Shown here: piece by piece, positions 1 through 8,238 of the stretch
Numbering within the stretch: the stretch's first letter is position 1
Layout of the letters: each line of letters begins with the position of its first letter
Origin: JBEIUO01 sp964549785
GTDB taxonomy: Bacteria > Planctomycetota > Phycisphaerae > Phycisphaerales > UBA1924
Assembly (NCBI GenBank): GCA_964549785.1
Contig: CAZJXA010000108.1
Location: 1-10,467 of the forward strand
Reading direction: 5' to 3'
DNA length: 10,467 bases
The notes under the pieces: generated by a model
The model's database searches: none
What the model was told of the DNA's origin: nothing
Seen by the model: the letters and a program-made list of their open reading frames with translations, nothing else
Program-made: the position numbers and the translations under genes

Positions 1-1388
1 CTCCCCCGGCCACCACCACCCAAGCCCATCGGGATATCCAAGGGGATCATCGCCACGCTGATCATCTCGCTCGCGAGTTTCTTGATCTCTTCCGCCGTCG
101 CTATCCGTCCACTCTGCACCATCAGCGCCCGCACCTGTGGCACCAAACTCTCGATAATCACCGGCCGCACCGCCGTCGTGAACTTCTCTTGCACCTGCTG
201 ATCCGTCGGCCCCGCCGCCTTCTCGTCCGTCCCGCTGACACCCCCGCCGCCCTGAGGCTCCGCCGTCCGGATCAACGACGCCACGAAACTCCGGGGCACA
301 TTCACGCTCACCGCCACCAACGTCGGATACCCCTTGGGGTCCAGCGTGTTCTGCGTCTTGCTCCCGACGTGATTTTCGCTCTTCAGCGTCGTCTCTTCGT
401 TGCGGGTCATGATCCCGCCGACCCCCGAACCCAGCCGGGTGATGTCCGCCGTCTGGTTCGCTTCGACGCCCGGGATCGCCGCGGGCGAGGCCTCGCTGGA
501 ATCGTTCGTAATCTTCGTCCGCTCCTTGTCGAGCGAAACAGTCCCCTTGTTCTCCGGCGCAAAACTCGTCTCCTGCGAAGTCACCCGCGTCACATCCACC
601 TGGGCCGTCACCGCGACCACCACCCCTGGGATGTACTCGAGCAGGTCGAGCACCGTCTGCCGGACCTTTGTCTCAACCCGCGTCGCGTGCTCCATATATG
701 TTGCGGGCATCTGGTCGCCCTCCGACCGCGCCCGCAACTGCCGTCCGCTCGAGTCGATAATCCGGATCGCATCCAACTCGAGGCCCGCCAACGCCCCCGC
801 CATCAGCCCCGCCACCGCATCCGCCATCGCCTGCGTCACCGGCTGGCCCGTATCGGTTTCCACCGTCACCGAGGCGGTTGGCTTCTTGACACGCCCGCCC
901 AAGCCGTTCGGCTCAGGGATATCCAGGAACACCTGCGACGATTTCACCCCCGTCATCGAGGCGATCGTCCGCGCCAGTTCGTTCTGCAACGCAACCGCGT
1001 AGAGCCGATCGTTCTGTTGCCGGCTGTTGGTCCAACTCTGTTTCTGCAGGATGTTCTGGAACAGGATCGCCTTGTCGTCTCCCACCTCGCCCGACTGCAG
1101 CAGCACCGCGCGGGCCTTCATCTCGCTCGCCGCGGGAACCATCAACTTGCCGTCCTGCATCTTGCCGTCGATCGCGAGGTTGGTCAAAAGCGCGACGGCC
1201 CGCTGCTGATCCTCGACGGGCATCCCCGGCAGCACTTCCCGCAGGTCCGACGACCCGGCGTACTGCGACACGACAAAGAGCGTCATCAGCGCGATCACGA
1301 CCACCGAGGCCATCAGCAACTTGTGCGTGGCCCGCAGCGGCCCGAACTGCTTACTGATATTCGCGACCATCTGTCGCAACCGGTCCAT
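1..1388 (-). CDS. fliF: Flagellar MS-ring protein FliF (C-terminus cut by window edge)
   Basis: FliF forms the MS-ring in the inner membrane, the base on which the flagellar rod, export gate and C-ring are built. The frame is open from an ATG at 1388 to base 1, giving 462 codons with no stop. A strong AGGAGG (complement of 1394-1399) lies 5 bases before the ATG and fixes the start. Seen in the translation: one hydrophobic segment at about residues 24-42; ring-building-motif text such as GKLMVPAASEMKARAVL (about 81-97); then NELARTIASMTGVKSSQVFLDIPEPN and TASVTVETDTGQ, which match the FliF consensus (LARTI..L.GV..A.VHL.IPEP). A less conserved periplasmic part follows. The second membrane helix and the FliG-binding tail are not in the window. 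The gene is divergent from flgB; fliG/fliH/fliI would be expected further left, but that is inference. Family assignment is firm. Confidence 0.93.
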   Translation of the reverse strand, partial: MDRLRQMVANISKQFGPLRATHKLLMASVVVIALMTLFVVSQYAGSSDLREVLPGMPVEDQQRAVALLTNLAIDGKMQDGKLMVPAASEMKARAVLLQSGEVGDDKAILFQNILQKQSWTNSRQQNDRLYAVALQNELARTIASMTGVKSSQVFLDIPEPNGLGGRVKKPTASVTVETDTGQPVTQAMADAVAGLMAGALAGLELDAIRIIDSSGRQLRARSEGDQMPATYMEHATRVETKVRQTVLDLLEYIPGVVVAVTAQVDVTRVTSQETSFAPENKGTVSLDKERTKITNDSSEASPAAIPGVEANQTADITRLGSGVGGIMTRNEETTLKSENHVGSKTQNTLDPKGYPTLVAVSVNVPRSFVASLIRTAEPQGGGGVSGTDEKAAGPTDQQVQEKFTTAVRPVIIESLVPQVRALMVQSGRIATAEEIKKLASEMISVAMIPLDIPMGLGGGGRG

Positions 1389-1730
1389 GGCGGCCTCCTG
1401 CCTCAGCGCTCGCGCCCTCCGGGCGCACTATTTGCCGGTCGTGCGCAGAACGCGCCCCGGCAGTGGCGGGTATCGACTGGCTTCGGGCGGCCGCTTGAGA
1501 AGAAGTGCTTGCCATGGCGGGGCCCGCCGCGGCGGGATTCGCGCCACTTCCTCCAGCCCAACCCTAATCCCCTGTCCGTTACCCGTCCCCGTCCAATAAC
1601 TCTTCCGACCGCGCGGACAACCGGGCCCTTTGCGGACCTTCCACTTTAAAATTTCTCCGGTTCCATCTCCATCTGCCATTTGCTGTCCTGACTCTCTGTG
1701 GCCCACCATTTGCGTCTCTCCCTACCGCCT
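1389..1730. promoter_or_regulatory. Divergent fliF / flgB intergenic region
   Basis: This 342-base gap separates the minus-strand fliF start from the plus-strand flgB start (309 bases if flgB starts at 1698), so it should hold promoters for both directions. I see no convincing sigma-54 (GG-N10-GC with good flanks) or sigma-28 promoter. There is one AT-rich island in otherwise GC-rich DNA at 1645-1654 (TTTAAAATTT). It contains TAAAAT at 1647-1652, one mismatch from a -10 box, but no good -35 lies 16-18 bases upstream. A 14-bp perfect palindrome lies at 1523-1536. I find no credible gene here. Confidence 0.5.
1523..1536. repeat. 14-bp perfect palindrome in the flagellar divergent region
   Basis: CCCGCCGCGGCGGG reads the same on both strands and lies near the middle of the fliF/flgB divergent gap. 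It could be a binding site for a dimeric regulator, or simply a product of GC-rich composition. No T-tract follows it, so it does not look like an intrinsic terminator. Function is unproven. Confidence 0.4.
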
Positions 1731-2171
1731 GTGCTCATCACCGACCTTGCCACCGCCGGTTCTACCCCCGTCCTCAATGAGGTCATGCGCTTCAGCGCAG
1801 CCCGGCAGCGGCTCCTCGTTCACAACATCGCGAACATGGACACGCCGGATTTCCGACCGGCCGATGTTTCGGTTACAAAGTTTCAGAGGGCCCTGGCCGA
1901 CGCCGTCGAAAAACGCCGCGGCGGGTGCGGAGGCGGGCAGGTCGGTCGGCTTGAGCGCGTAGAAAGCCGCGAAATCGCCCGCGACGGGAATCGGATGATC
2001 CTCAAGCCGCAGACGAATCGGGGTGGGGTGTTGTATCACGACCGGAATAATCGGGATGTGGAGCGGTTGATGCAGGACCTCGCAGAGAATGCCCTTGTGT
2101 ACCGGACCGCGTCTGATCTTCTCCGCCGCCAAACCGACGTCCTCCGAGTGGCGATTTCCCAGAGGGTCTGA
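1731..2171 (+). CDS. flgB: Flagellar basal-body rod protein FlgB
   Basis: FlgB is a proximal rod subunit, exported by the flagellar type III system and assembled on the MS-ring through FliE. The 146-aa product carries the N-terminal rod motif NIANMDTPDF at about residues 32-41 (family form NIANxDTPGY). Its C-terminus, NNRDVERLMQDLAENALVYR then LLRR...LRVAI, is the normal FlgB ending. Start choice: two in-frame GTG codons are possible, at 1698 (157 aa) and 1731 (146 aa), and neither has a clear Shine-Dalgarno site. I prefer 1731 because it places NIAN at the distance from the start that is usual for FlgB. The stop lies 3 bases before the flgC ATG, so the two are surely co-transcribed. The middle (about residues 68-80) is Gly/Arg-rich and less family-like. 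Confidence 0.9.
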   Translation: MLITDLATAGSTPVLNEVMRFSAARQRLLVHNIANMDTPDFRPADVSVTKFQRALADAVEKRRGGCGGGQVGRLERVESREIARDGNRMILKPQTNRGGVLYHDRNNRDVERLMQDLAENALVYRTASDLLRRQTDVLRVAISQRV

Positions 2172-2174
2172 TCC

Positions 2175-2594
2175 ATGTACGGACTGCTTGACATCTCGAC
2201 AAGCGGCATGATCGCCCAGCGATCGCGGCTGACGGCCGTTACCGCGAACTTGGCCAATCGGCACAGCGTCGAGGCCGATGGGACGCCGTACCGCGCGAAA
2301 CGGGTATTTTTTGCGCCCGGAGATCCGACGGCGCGGACCAAGAATGGACGCAACTTTGGCGTGCACTTGGCGGCGGTCCGGGACGACCCGTCGCCGTTCA
2401 ATCTGCGGTGGAATCCGGGTCATCCGCTGGCCCTCAAAGACGGGCCCAACGCCGGATATGTGCGGGAATCGAACGTCAACTCGGTGGTCGAGCAGGTCAA
2501 CGCGATTCAGGCAACCCGGGCATATGAAGCAAACGTTGTGGCTGCGGAGACCACAAAGTCGATGATTCAGCAGGCGTTACGTTTGCTGGCCTAG
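2175..2594 (+). CDS. flgC: Flagellar basal-body rod protein FlgC
   Basis: FlgC is the second proximal rod protein. The 139-aa length is normal for the family. The N-terminus MYGLLDISTSGMIAQRSRL leads into TANLANRHSVEADGTPYRAKRVFF, equivalent to the FlgC segment SSNLANANT..ADGTPYRRK.V.F. The C-terminus NVNSVVEQVNAIQATRAYEA followed by KSMIQQALRLL is the classical FlgC heptad-rich tail. The AGAGGG upstream of the ATG overlaps the end of flgB and gives a reasonable ribosome site. The canonical NANT element after NLA is replaced by NRHS, a mild divergence. The gene follows flgB by 3 bases and precedes fliE by 113 bases. Confidence 0.94.
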   Translation: MYGLLDISTSGMIAQRSRLTAVTANLANRHSVEADGTPYRAKRVFFAPGDPTARTKNGRNFGVHLAAVRDDPSPFNLRWNPGHPLALKDGPNAGYVRESNVNSVVEQVNAIQATRAYEANVVAAETTKSMIQQALRLLA

Positions 2595-2625
2595 GCTGGA
2601 AGTCAAACGCGGAGGATACGAAAGA

Positions 2626-2640
2626 CTGCGGAGACCGCAG
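2626..2640 (+). repeat. Small hairpin between flgC and fliE
   Basis: CTGCGG-AGA-CCGCAG forms a perfect 6-bp stem with a 3-base loop in the 113-base gap between flgC and fliE. It is not followed by a run of T, so a full intrinsic terminator is unlikely. It could act as an mRNA stability or processing element. That role is inferred only. Confidence 0.35.
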
Positions 2641-2692
2641 GGGCCGGATAAAACGGCGGAAGACGACTGGTTCGAGTTGGAATGGTTTGGAT

Positions 2693-2698
2693 GGGGAG
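2693..2698 (+). promoter_or_regulatory. Ribosome binding site fixing the fliE start
   Basis: GGGGAG lies 9 bases before the ATG at 2708. It favours that ATG over the in-frame TTG at 2687, which would place this site inside the coding region. Confidence 0.5.
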
Positions 2699-2707
2699 TG
2701 GCGAGTC

Positions 2708-3025
2708 ATGGCGGATCCGCTCGGTTTGATAGGGGGGGTGGGCGGCGCCGGGGGGGTCAATCCGTTCCCGATGCCCGGGGTCCGCGCCGGCGCGGTGCCC
2801 GAGGGCGGTTCGTTTAAGGACGTTCTGACGCGGAACCTCGACGAAGTGAACAAGGCCGAGCAGGAAGCGACGCGGGCCGTTGAAGACCTGATGACCGGCG
2901 AGCGGGGCGACCTTGAAAACGTCATCGAAGCGACGCGCAAGGCCGACGACGCCTTCCGGCTGTTGCAGGCTCTCCGCAACCGGGTGATGGACGCCTACGA
3001 CGAGATGAAGCAAATGCGGGTATAA
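2708..3025 (+). CDS. fliE: Flagellar hook-basal body protein FliE
   Basis: FliE is the small adaptor that joins the FliF MS-ring to the FlgB/FlgC rod and is needed for export of rod proteins. The product is 105 aa from the ATG at 2708, the usual FliE size. The first 30 residues are Gly-rich and unconserved. From SFKDVLTRNLDEVNKAEQEA onward it follows the family closely, with the terminal block KADDAFRLLQALRNRVMDAY and EMKQMRV matching the consensus KAD.SFQL...VRNK..EAY.EI.RM.V. It is the last gene of the flgB-flgC-fliE run. Only 10 bases separate its stop from the stop of the convergent RND pump gene, so there is no room for a separate terminator. Confidence 0.93.
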   Translation: MADPLGLIGGVGGAGGVNPFPMPGVRAGAVPEGGSFKDVLTRNLDEVNKAEQEATRAVEDLMTGERGDLENVIEATRKADDAFRLLQALRNRVMDAYDEMKQMRV

Positions 3026-3035
3026 ACGCGGGGGC

Positions 3036-6000
3036 TCAGGTCGCGGCATCAACCGCGACGGCCTCCGGAACGGTCGCCGCCTTTCGGCGTGAGAAGACCT
3101 TGTTCAGCACCAGGTGGGCCACCGGGGTCACCAGAAGCGTCAAGACCAACGAGAGCATCTGGCCGCCGATCACGACAACCGCGATCGCCCGCCGCTCTTC
3201 CGCTCCGGGGCCCGTGCCCACGGCCAGCGGCAACATGCCCCCGATCAGGGCGAAAGTGGTCATGAGGATGGGGCGGAGACGGTCGCGGCTGCCGCGGAGC
3301 ACGGCTTCTTCGATCACCATCCCGGCGCGGTTCAGCCGGTTGATGTGATCGACCTGCAGGATCGAGTTCTTCTTGACGACCCCAAAGAGAACGAGGATGC
3401 CCAGGGCCGAGTAGAGGTTGAGCGACTCGCCGGTGATCCAGAGTGAAAAGAACGCGAAGGGGATGGAGAGGGGAAGAGAGAGCAGGATCGTGAAGGGGTG
3501 CAAGTAACTCTCGTAGTTGGATGCGAGAATCATGTACATGAAAACGATGGACAGCGCGAAGGCCACCAGGAACTCGCCGAACGTGCGTTCGAGTTCGCGG
3601 CCCCGGCCGAGCACGCGGGCGCTGTACTCGGGGGGCATGTTGAGAGCGTCGATCTCGGTGCGCATCGCGGCGAGGCGGTCGGCGAGCGCGAAGCCGGGCC
3701 CGACCGATGAACGGAGGTTGGCGGCCCGCACGCGGTCGAGGCGGTCGATGCGGGCAGGCGCAAAAGCGGACTCAATCGAAGCGAAGTTTCGGAGTTCAAC
3801 GACACGGTTGTCGGTGCCCGGGGCGGGAACGAGGAGGCGCGGCAGGCGGGTGGGGTCGGATCGGTCGCGGAGCGCGAGCCGCAGTTGGACGTCGTAGTCC
3901 TCGTTCGTGGATTCGTCGCGGAAGCGGGTCACCTCGGTATCGCCGCCCACCAAAATGCGGAGGGCCGTGCCGATATCGCGCGGCGAAACGCCAAGGTCCG
4001 CCGCTCGTTCGCGGTCGATCACGACGCGGAGTTCGGGCGTGTTGAGTTTGAGGGTCGTGTCGGCATCGCCTAAGCCGCCCAGTTCGCGGGCCCGCAGTCG
4101 GAGTGTCTCGGTGTACTCGGCGAGGCGGTCCAGCTCCGGGCCCCGGATGGCAATGTCGACGTCGAAGTTGCCACCACCGATGTTGAAAGCGGCGTAGGGT
4201 CGGACGGACACCCGAAGGTCGGTAAGCGGCCGAAAGCTCCGACGCAGGTCCTGCATGACGTCCGACTGCGTGAAGTTGTTGCGGAAGGCCTCGAGCGGCC
4301 GGCCTCGGACGGTCTCGTGCCAGAGCCGGGAGAGCGAGAAGTAGCGACCCTCGTGGGGGACGATCCGAACGTAGATTTCGGCCCGGTTGACCTGACCGAG
4401 AAACGACCCCCCCACCGACGAGAGGGTGGTGACCACCGCCGGGTGGGCGACGACGCGGGCCTCCACTTCGCGGAGCGCTCCATCGAAGGCCTCGAAACTG
4501 ACGCCCTCGGGACCATTGACGTTGATATTGAACTCGGCCTCATCGATATCGCTCGGGAGGTAGTCCTGTCGCAGGACCAGAAAGAGCGGTACCGAGGAGC
4601 CGATGAACAGGGCCGCGGCGATCAACGTCAGGAATCGGTGCCGGATGCACCAGCCCAGCGACCCCGCATAGGCACGATCGATCAAGGCATAGAAGCCCTT
4701 GCGCGACGCGGCGTGCGCGGGGGCGTCGGTCTTCGGGGCCCGCAGCATCCGCGAAGCCATCATCGGTGTCAACGTAAACGAGACCAGCAGGCTGATCAGC
4801 ACCGCGACCGAGGCGGTGACGCCGAACTGAAAGAGAAAGCGCCCGGAGATCGAGGACATGAAGGAGACCGGAACAAAGATGACGACCAGGGACAGGGTGG
4901 TCGCGAGGACGGCCAGACCGATCTCCGCGGTCCCCTCTTTGGCGGCCTGCATGGGCGAAAGCCGCTTCTCTTCGACGAGCGTGTAGATGTTCTCCAGCAC
5001 GACGATCGCATCGTCGATGACGATCCCCACCATGAGGACAAGGGCGAGCATCGTGACGCTGTTGAGCGTGAAATCGAGGGCCCACATCGCGCCGAAGGTC
5101 GAGATGACCGAGGCGGGGATGGCCACGCCCGCGATGATGGTGGACCGCCACGAACGCATGAACGCCAGCACCACAAGCGTCGCCAGAAGTGACCCCAGAA
5201 TCAGGTGCACCTCGATCTCATGAAGCGCCGAATAGATGTAGCGCGACTGATCACGGATGACGCCCAGCGTGGCGCCCGCGGGTAGGCTGGCTTGCAGCGC
5301 CTCGAGCTCGCCACGGACCCCTTCGATCACCTCCACGCTGTTCGCGCCCGATTGCCGCCGGACTTCGAGCGAGACGGCCGCGACGCCGTCCAGCCTCGAG
5401 GACGATCTCTGCTCACGGGTGCCGTCGGAGACGGCCCCGACATCGCGGATTCGGATCGGCGTTCCGTCGATGACCGAGATGATCACGTCGCCAAAGTCGG
5501 CGGGCGAACGCAGCCGCCCGAGCGTGCGGAGAACCTGCTCGCGCTCCAGTCCGGTGACGTTTCCGCCGGGGACGTCCGCGTTCTGACGTTCGATCGCGTC
5601 GCGGACGGCGGTGATGGGGATATTGAGCGAGGCCAGGCGTTCGGCATCGATATCGATGTTCACGGTCCGCTCAAGGCCGCCCACGATGGAGACCTGACCG
5701 ACGCCCGTTGACCTCTCAAGCCGCGGCCGGATGACCTTGTCGGCGATCTCGGTAAGCTCGCGGATCCCCAGTTCGCCGCTGAGCGCCAGCGTGAGGACCG
5801 GCGAAGAGTCGTTGTCGAACTTGGAAACCACCGGCGGTTCGGCGTCATCGGGCAAGTCGCGGACGGCGGAGGCAACGCGATCGCGCACGTCCTGGGCCGC
5901 CGTCTCGATGTCGCGGCTCAGTTTGAACGTCGCGATGACGATGGACTGACCCTGCCCGGAGATCGACCGAAGTTCGTCGATCCCCTCGACGGTGTTCACC

Positions 6001-6212
6001 GCCTCTTCAATCACTTGCGAAACCTGCGACTCAACCTCCTCGGGCGACGCGCCGGGGAGGCTGGTGCGGACGTTGATGGTCGGCAGATCGACGGAGGGGA
6101 GGCGATCAACCCCGAGTTTGTTGAACGCGACCACGCCCACGACCACCATGGCCGCGATCAGCATCACCGCGAAGACCGGACGGCGTATACAAACTTCAGC
6201 GAGGCCTCTCAT
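3036..6212 (-). CDS. RND (HAE1-type) multidrug efflux pump, inner-membrane subunit
   Basis: Proton-driven inner-membrane pump of the AcrB/MexB class, expected to pass drugs or other amphiphiles to the adaptor and outer-membrane channel encoded next to it. The 1058-aa length is typical. Seen: a first membrane helix at about residues 12-31 and the signature GIVIDDAIVVLEN with Asp400-Asp401, equivalent to the AcrB proton-relay pair Asp407/Asp408. GVVKKNSIL carries Lys948, equivalent to AcrB Lys940, and RLRPILMTT follows, so the relay set looks intact. The two large periplasmic loops and the repeat beginning near HRFLTLIAAALFIG are present. The ATG at 6212 overlaps the TolC-like gene stop as ATGA, and GGAGG lies 9 bases upstream (complement of 6222-6226), so translation is coupled. 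HAE1 rather than heavy-metal (HME) class is judged from the GIVIDDAIVVLEN text. Substrate cannot be read from sequence. Confidence 0.95.
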   Translation of the reverse strand: MRGLAEVCIRRPVFAVMLIAAMVVVGVVAFNKLGVDRLPSVDLPTINVRTSLPGASPEEVESQVSQVIEEAVNTVEGIDELRSISGQGQSIVIATFKLSRDIETAAQDVRDRVASAVRDLPDDAEPPVVSKFDNDSSPVLTLALSGELGIRELTEIADKVIRPRLERSTGVGQVSIVGGLERTVNIDIDAERLASLNIPITAVRDAIERQNADVPGGNVTGLEREQVLRTLGRLRSPADFGDVIISVIDGTPIRIRDVGAVSDGTREQRSSSRLDGVAAVSLEVRRQSGANSVEVIEGVRGELEALQASLPAGATLGVIRDQSRYIYSALHEIEVHLILGSLLATLVVLAFMRSWRSTIIAGVAIPASVISTFGAMWALDFTLNSVTMLALVLMVGIVIDDAIVVLENIYTLVEEKRLSPMQAAKEGTAEIGLAVLATTLSLVVIFVPVSFMSSISGRFLFQFGVTASVAVLISLLVSFTLTPMMASRMLRAPKTDAPAHAASRKGFYALIDRAYAGSLGWCIRHRFLTLIAAALFIGSSVPLFLVLRQDYLPSDIDEAEFNINVNGPEGVSFEAFDGALREVEARVVAHPAVVTTLSSVGGSFLGQVNRAEIYVRIVPHEGRYFSLSRLWHETVRGRPLEAFRNNFTQSDVMQDLRRSFRPLTDLRVSVRPYAAFNIGGGNFDVDIAIRGPELDRLAEYTETLRLRARELGGLGDADTTLKLNTPELRVVIDRERAADLGVSPRDIGTALRILVGGDTEVTRFRDESTNEDYDVQLRLALRDRSDPTRLPRLLVPAPGTDNRVVELRNFASIESAFAPARIDRLDRVRAANLRSSVGPGFALADRLAAMRTEIDALNMPPEYSARVLGRGRELERTFGEFLVAFALSIVFMYMILASNYESYLHPFTILLSLPLSIPFAFFSLWITGESLNLYSALGILVLFGVVKKNSILQVDHINRLNRAGMVIEEAVLRGSRDRLRPILMTTFALIGGMLPLAVGTGPGAEERRAIAVVVIGGQMLSLVLTLLVTPVAHLVLNKVFSRRKAATVPEAVAVDAAT

Positions 6213-7660
6213 GGAGTTCGCCCTCCGAAAGTCGGGAGTGGCGCCCCGTCTCTGGCGCGGTCGAGCAGCGGCGCATCCGGGAGGATCATGTCGGCCGGGG
6301 ACGTGGGCGGCAATGCTGTCTGGATGGTCTCTCCCGAGAGCAGGCCGCAGGCCCGCAGCAGCGTGAGCGTCCCGGTTCGCGTGTTGAACTCCTCAATCGT
6401 CGCATCGAGTTCCGCCGTGAGGAGTTGATCCTGCGCGCTGGTGCGTTCGAGGTTGGTACCCAAGCCGGCTTGGTACGAGGCTTCGGCGAGTTCCAGTGTC
6501 TCGCGGGCCACGCGGACCTGCGTACGGAGTTCATCGACCCTGGCCCGCGCCGCTCCGAGTTGCAGCACCGCGGTTTCGACGTCGCGCTGCACCTCGCGCA
6601 TCCGCAGCCGGTAGTCGAGCACCCGCTCACGAAAAACCGACCACGCCGCGCGGATGTCGGCCTCAATCCGACCGGCCGAGAAGAGCGGTACCCGCAATTG
6701 AATCAGCCCGGCAACATTCGCGGCGGAGTCGTCGGGGATCTGCGCGAGAAAATAATCCAGATTGAGCGTGATGCCGGGGGCGTATTGACCGATCGCGGCT
6801 TCCACAAGCGCCCGGGCCGCCGCCGCGTTGTTGCGGGCCGAGATAATGTCCTGACGGTGCCGCTGCGCAATCGCCAGCAGGTCTTGAAGGGGTCGATCGT
6901 CAGCGGGCGGATCAAACCCATCGGTCAGCACCGACTCCGCGACATCGGCATTGGCGAGAAGGCCCAGGTTGGCCCGTGCCTCCCGGGACTGACTTTCCGC
7001 GGAGATCAGTCCCGTGCGGGTCCGGGACACCTGGGCTTCGATCTGCGCGACGTCCAAGGGGCGCGCGAAGCCCACCGCGTTTCGTGCCCGGGCGTCATCA
7101 AGGCGATCCAGTTGGGCCCGCACCGACGATTCCAGCACCGCCGTGAGCCGCTCCGCGAGTATCGCCGCGTAGTACGCCCGTGCGGTTTGCAGCAGCAACG
7201 TCTCCCGCAAATCCAGGATCAACCATCGCTCCGACCGCGCCCGGGCTTCCGCCGCATCGATGTTTCGGGAATCGCCCAGCCCCGTCAAAAACCGGTATTG
7301 AGTCGACATCCCCAAATCCGTCTGAACGACCCCGCGCGATCCCGTGTTCTCCAACAGGCTGGTTTCCGCGAAGATGTCGAAGGTCGGCTTGAGGGCTGCG
7401 GCCGCCTGCTGCCGATCCGCGAGGGCCTGGACGTAGCGTTCGCCCTGAGCCGCCAGTTGCTCGTTGTGTGCCGCAGTCATCCGCAGCGCATCTACCAGCG
7501 ACAAGGCCTCCCCTCGCGCGTGGCGCGGCAGAGGTCCCGGCGGATCACTCACCGTCCGGTACTCCTCCACGTCACGGCCCTGGTCCGTTGCGCAGGCGGG
7601 CATGAGCACCGTCAGAACGGCGCACAGGGTCGGTGTCAGAGCGCGGGCGTAGCGCAACAT
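6209..7660 (-). CDS. TolC-like outer-membrane efflux lipoprotein (OEP family)
   Basis: Outer-membrane channel of the tripartite efflux system. The 483-aa product begins with a signal peptide rich in Leu/Val and a lipobox-like LMPAC, so Cys23 is the likely lipidated residue, as in OprM-type channels. The rest is long, charged, Ala/Arg-rich helix in two OEP repeats (about 50-250 and 255-455), with typical phrases SLVDALRMTAAHNEQLAA, ARAYYAAILAERL, IQLRVPLFSAGRIEADIRAA and LAEASYQAGLGTNLERTSAQ. Start: the ATG at 7660 shares one base with the regulator stop (TGATG). A GTG three bases earlier (7663) is also possible. The stop overlaps the pump start. The tail after about residue 445 is Pro-rich and unconserved. 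Confidence 0.92.
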   Translation of the reverse strand: MLRYARALTPTLCAVLTVLMPACATDQGRDVEEYRTVSDPPGPLPRHARGEALSLVDALRMTAAHNEQLAAQGERYVQALADRQQAAAALKPTFDIFAETSLLENTGSRGVVQTDLGMSTQYRFLTGLGDSRNIDAAEARARSERWLILDLRETLLLQTARAYYAAILAERLTAVLESSVRAQLDRLDDARARNAVGFARPLDVAQIEAQVSRTRTGLISAESQSREARANLGLLANADVAESVLTDGFDPPADDRPLQDLLAIAQRHRQDIISARNNAAAARALVEAAIGQYAPGITLNLDYFLAQIPDDSAANVAGLIQLRVPLFSAGRIEADIRAAWSVFRERVLDYRLRMREVQRDVETAVLQLGAARARVDELRTQVRVARETLELAEASYQAGLGTNLERTSAQDQLLTAELDATIEEFNTRTGTLTLLRACGLLSGETIQTALPPTSPADMILPDAPLLDRARDGAPLPTFGGRTP

Positions 7661-8238
7661 CACGCCTTCGCACCCGGGCCGAGCCCACGTCGCAACAGGT
7701 TGATAAGGTGGTCACGTAAGAGTTCCGGCGTCAGACCCGCCGGCGGATACAAGGCGGCTCCACGCACAAACGACAGGAGATACTGGGTCGTGAGGGCCGG
7801 GCAGGCATCAACGACGTCACCGGACGCGACTCCTGCCGTCAGCACGCGTTCCACGCGGTCAGCGAGCGCGTTACGCATCCCCTGCAGTTCCGGGTCTTCC
7901 GGGGTCAGCGTCGCCATCCGCATGATGCGATAGACGCCGGGGTATGCGAAAGCAAAGTCAACGAGTGCGGCGACAATCACGTGGACCTCGTCCCAACAGA
8001 ACCCGTGACAGCCCGGCAATTCCCGTTCAATCCGCTCGCACACGGCCTTGAACCCGCGCCGGATAATCGCAAGGTAAACCTCTTCCTTGCTGGTCCAGTA
8101 GAGGTAGACCGTGCCCTTACCCACGTGCGCCGCGGCGGCGATATCGTCGAGCCGCACTTCGTGAAAGGGCTTGGTCGCGAACAATTCGGCCGCAGCGCTC
8201 AGGATTCCATCTGCTTTGTTCGGTGTATGTGCGCCCAA
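7660..8238 (-). CDS. TetR/AcrR-family transcriptional repressor
   Basis: Local regulator of the efflux genes. In the 192-aa product the N-terminal TetR helix-turn-helix is clear: ILSAAAELFATKPFHEVRLD (residues 12-31), then DIAAAAHVGKGTVYLYWTSK with recognition helix about 39-48, followed by EEVYLAII. The C-terminal half (about 60-192) is the variable ligand and dimer domain; its ligand cannot be predicted. Start: TTG at 8238 is the only in-frame initiator I find that leaves a normal-length N-terminus. AGAGG lies 11 bases upstream, and the one upstream ATG (8261) is out of frame. The gene heads an operon with the outer-membrane channel and the pump. A perfect palindrome 33 bases upstream is its likely binding site, implying autoregulation. 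TetR family is certain; the repressor role is by family. Confidence 0.93.
   Translation of the reverse strand: MGAHTPNKADGILSAAAELFATKPFHEVRLDDIAAAAHVGKGTVYLYWTSKEEVYLAIIRRGFKAVCERIERELPGCHGFCWDEVHVIVAALVDFAFAYPGVYRIMRMATLTPEDPELQGMRNALADRVERVLTAGVASGDVVDACPALTTQYLLSFVRGAALYPPAGLTPELLRDHLINLLRRGLGPGAKA

Noticed and set aside
189..1649. 486-codon plus-strand open frame
   Set aside because: Antisense to fliF. The protein is Arg/His/Pro-rich without family features, whereas the minus-strand frame is clearly FliF. GC-rich DNA commonly leaves such long shadow frames.
1428..1709. 93-codon minus-strand frame upstream of fliF, with a GGGAGAG-like site before its ATG
   Set aside because: Codon third positions in its first half lack the strong GC bias of the true genes, no motif is seen, and it would leave almost no room for divergent promoters. 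It is probably non-coding.
4317..5192. 291-codon plus-strand open frame
   Set aside because: Antisense to the RND pump and composed mainly of Asp/Arg/Gly/Glu, a typical mirror of a hydrophobic membrane protein.
6425..7933. 502-codon plus-strand open frame
   Set aside because: Antisense to the TolC-like and TetR genes, both of which have strong family signatures. The product is Arg/Gly-rich and unlike any family I know.
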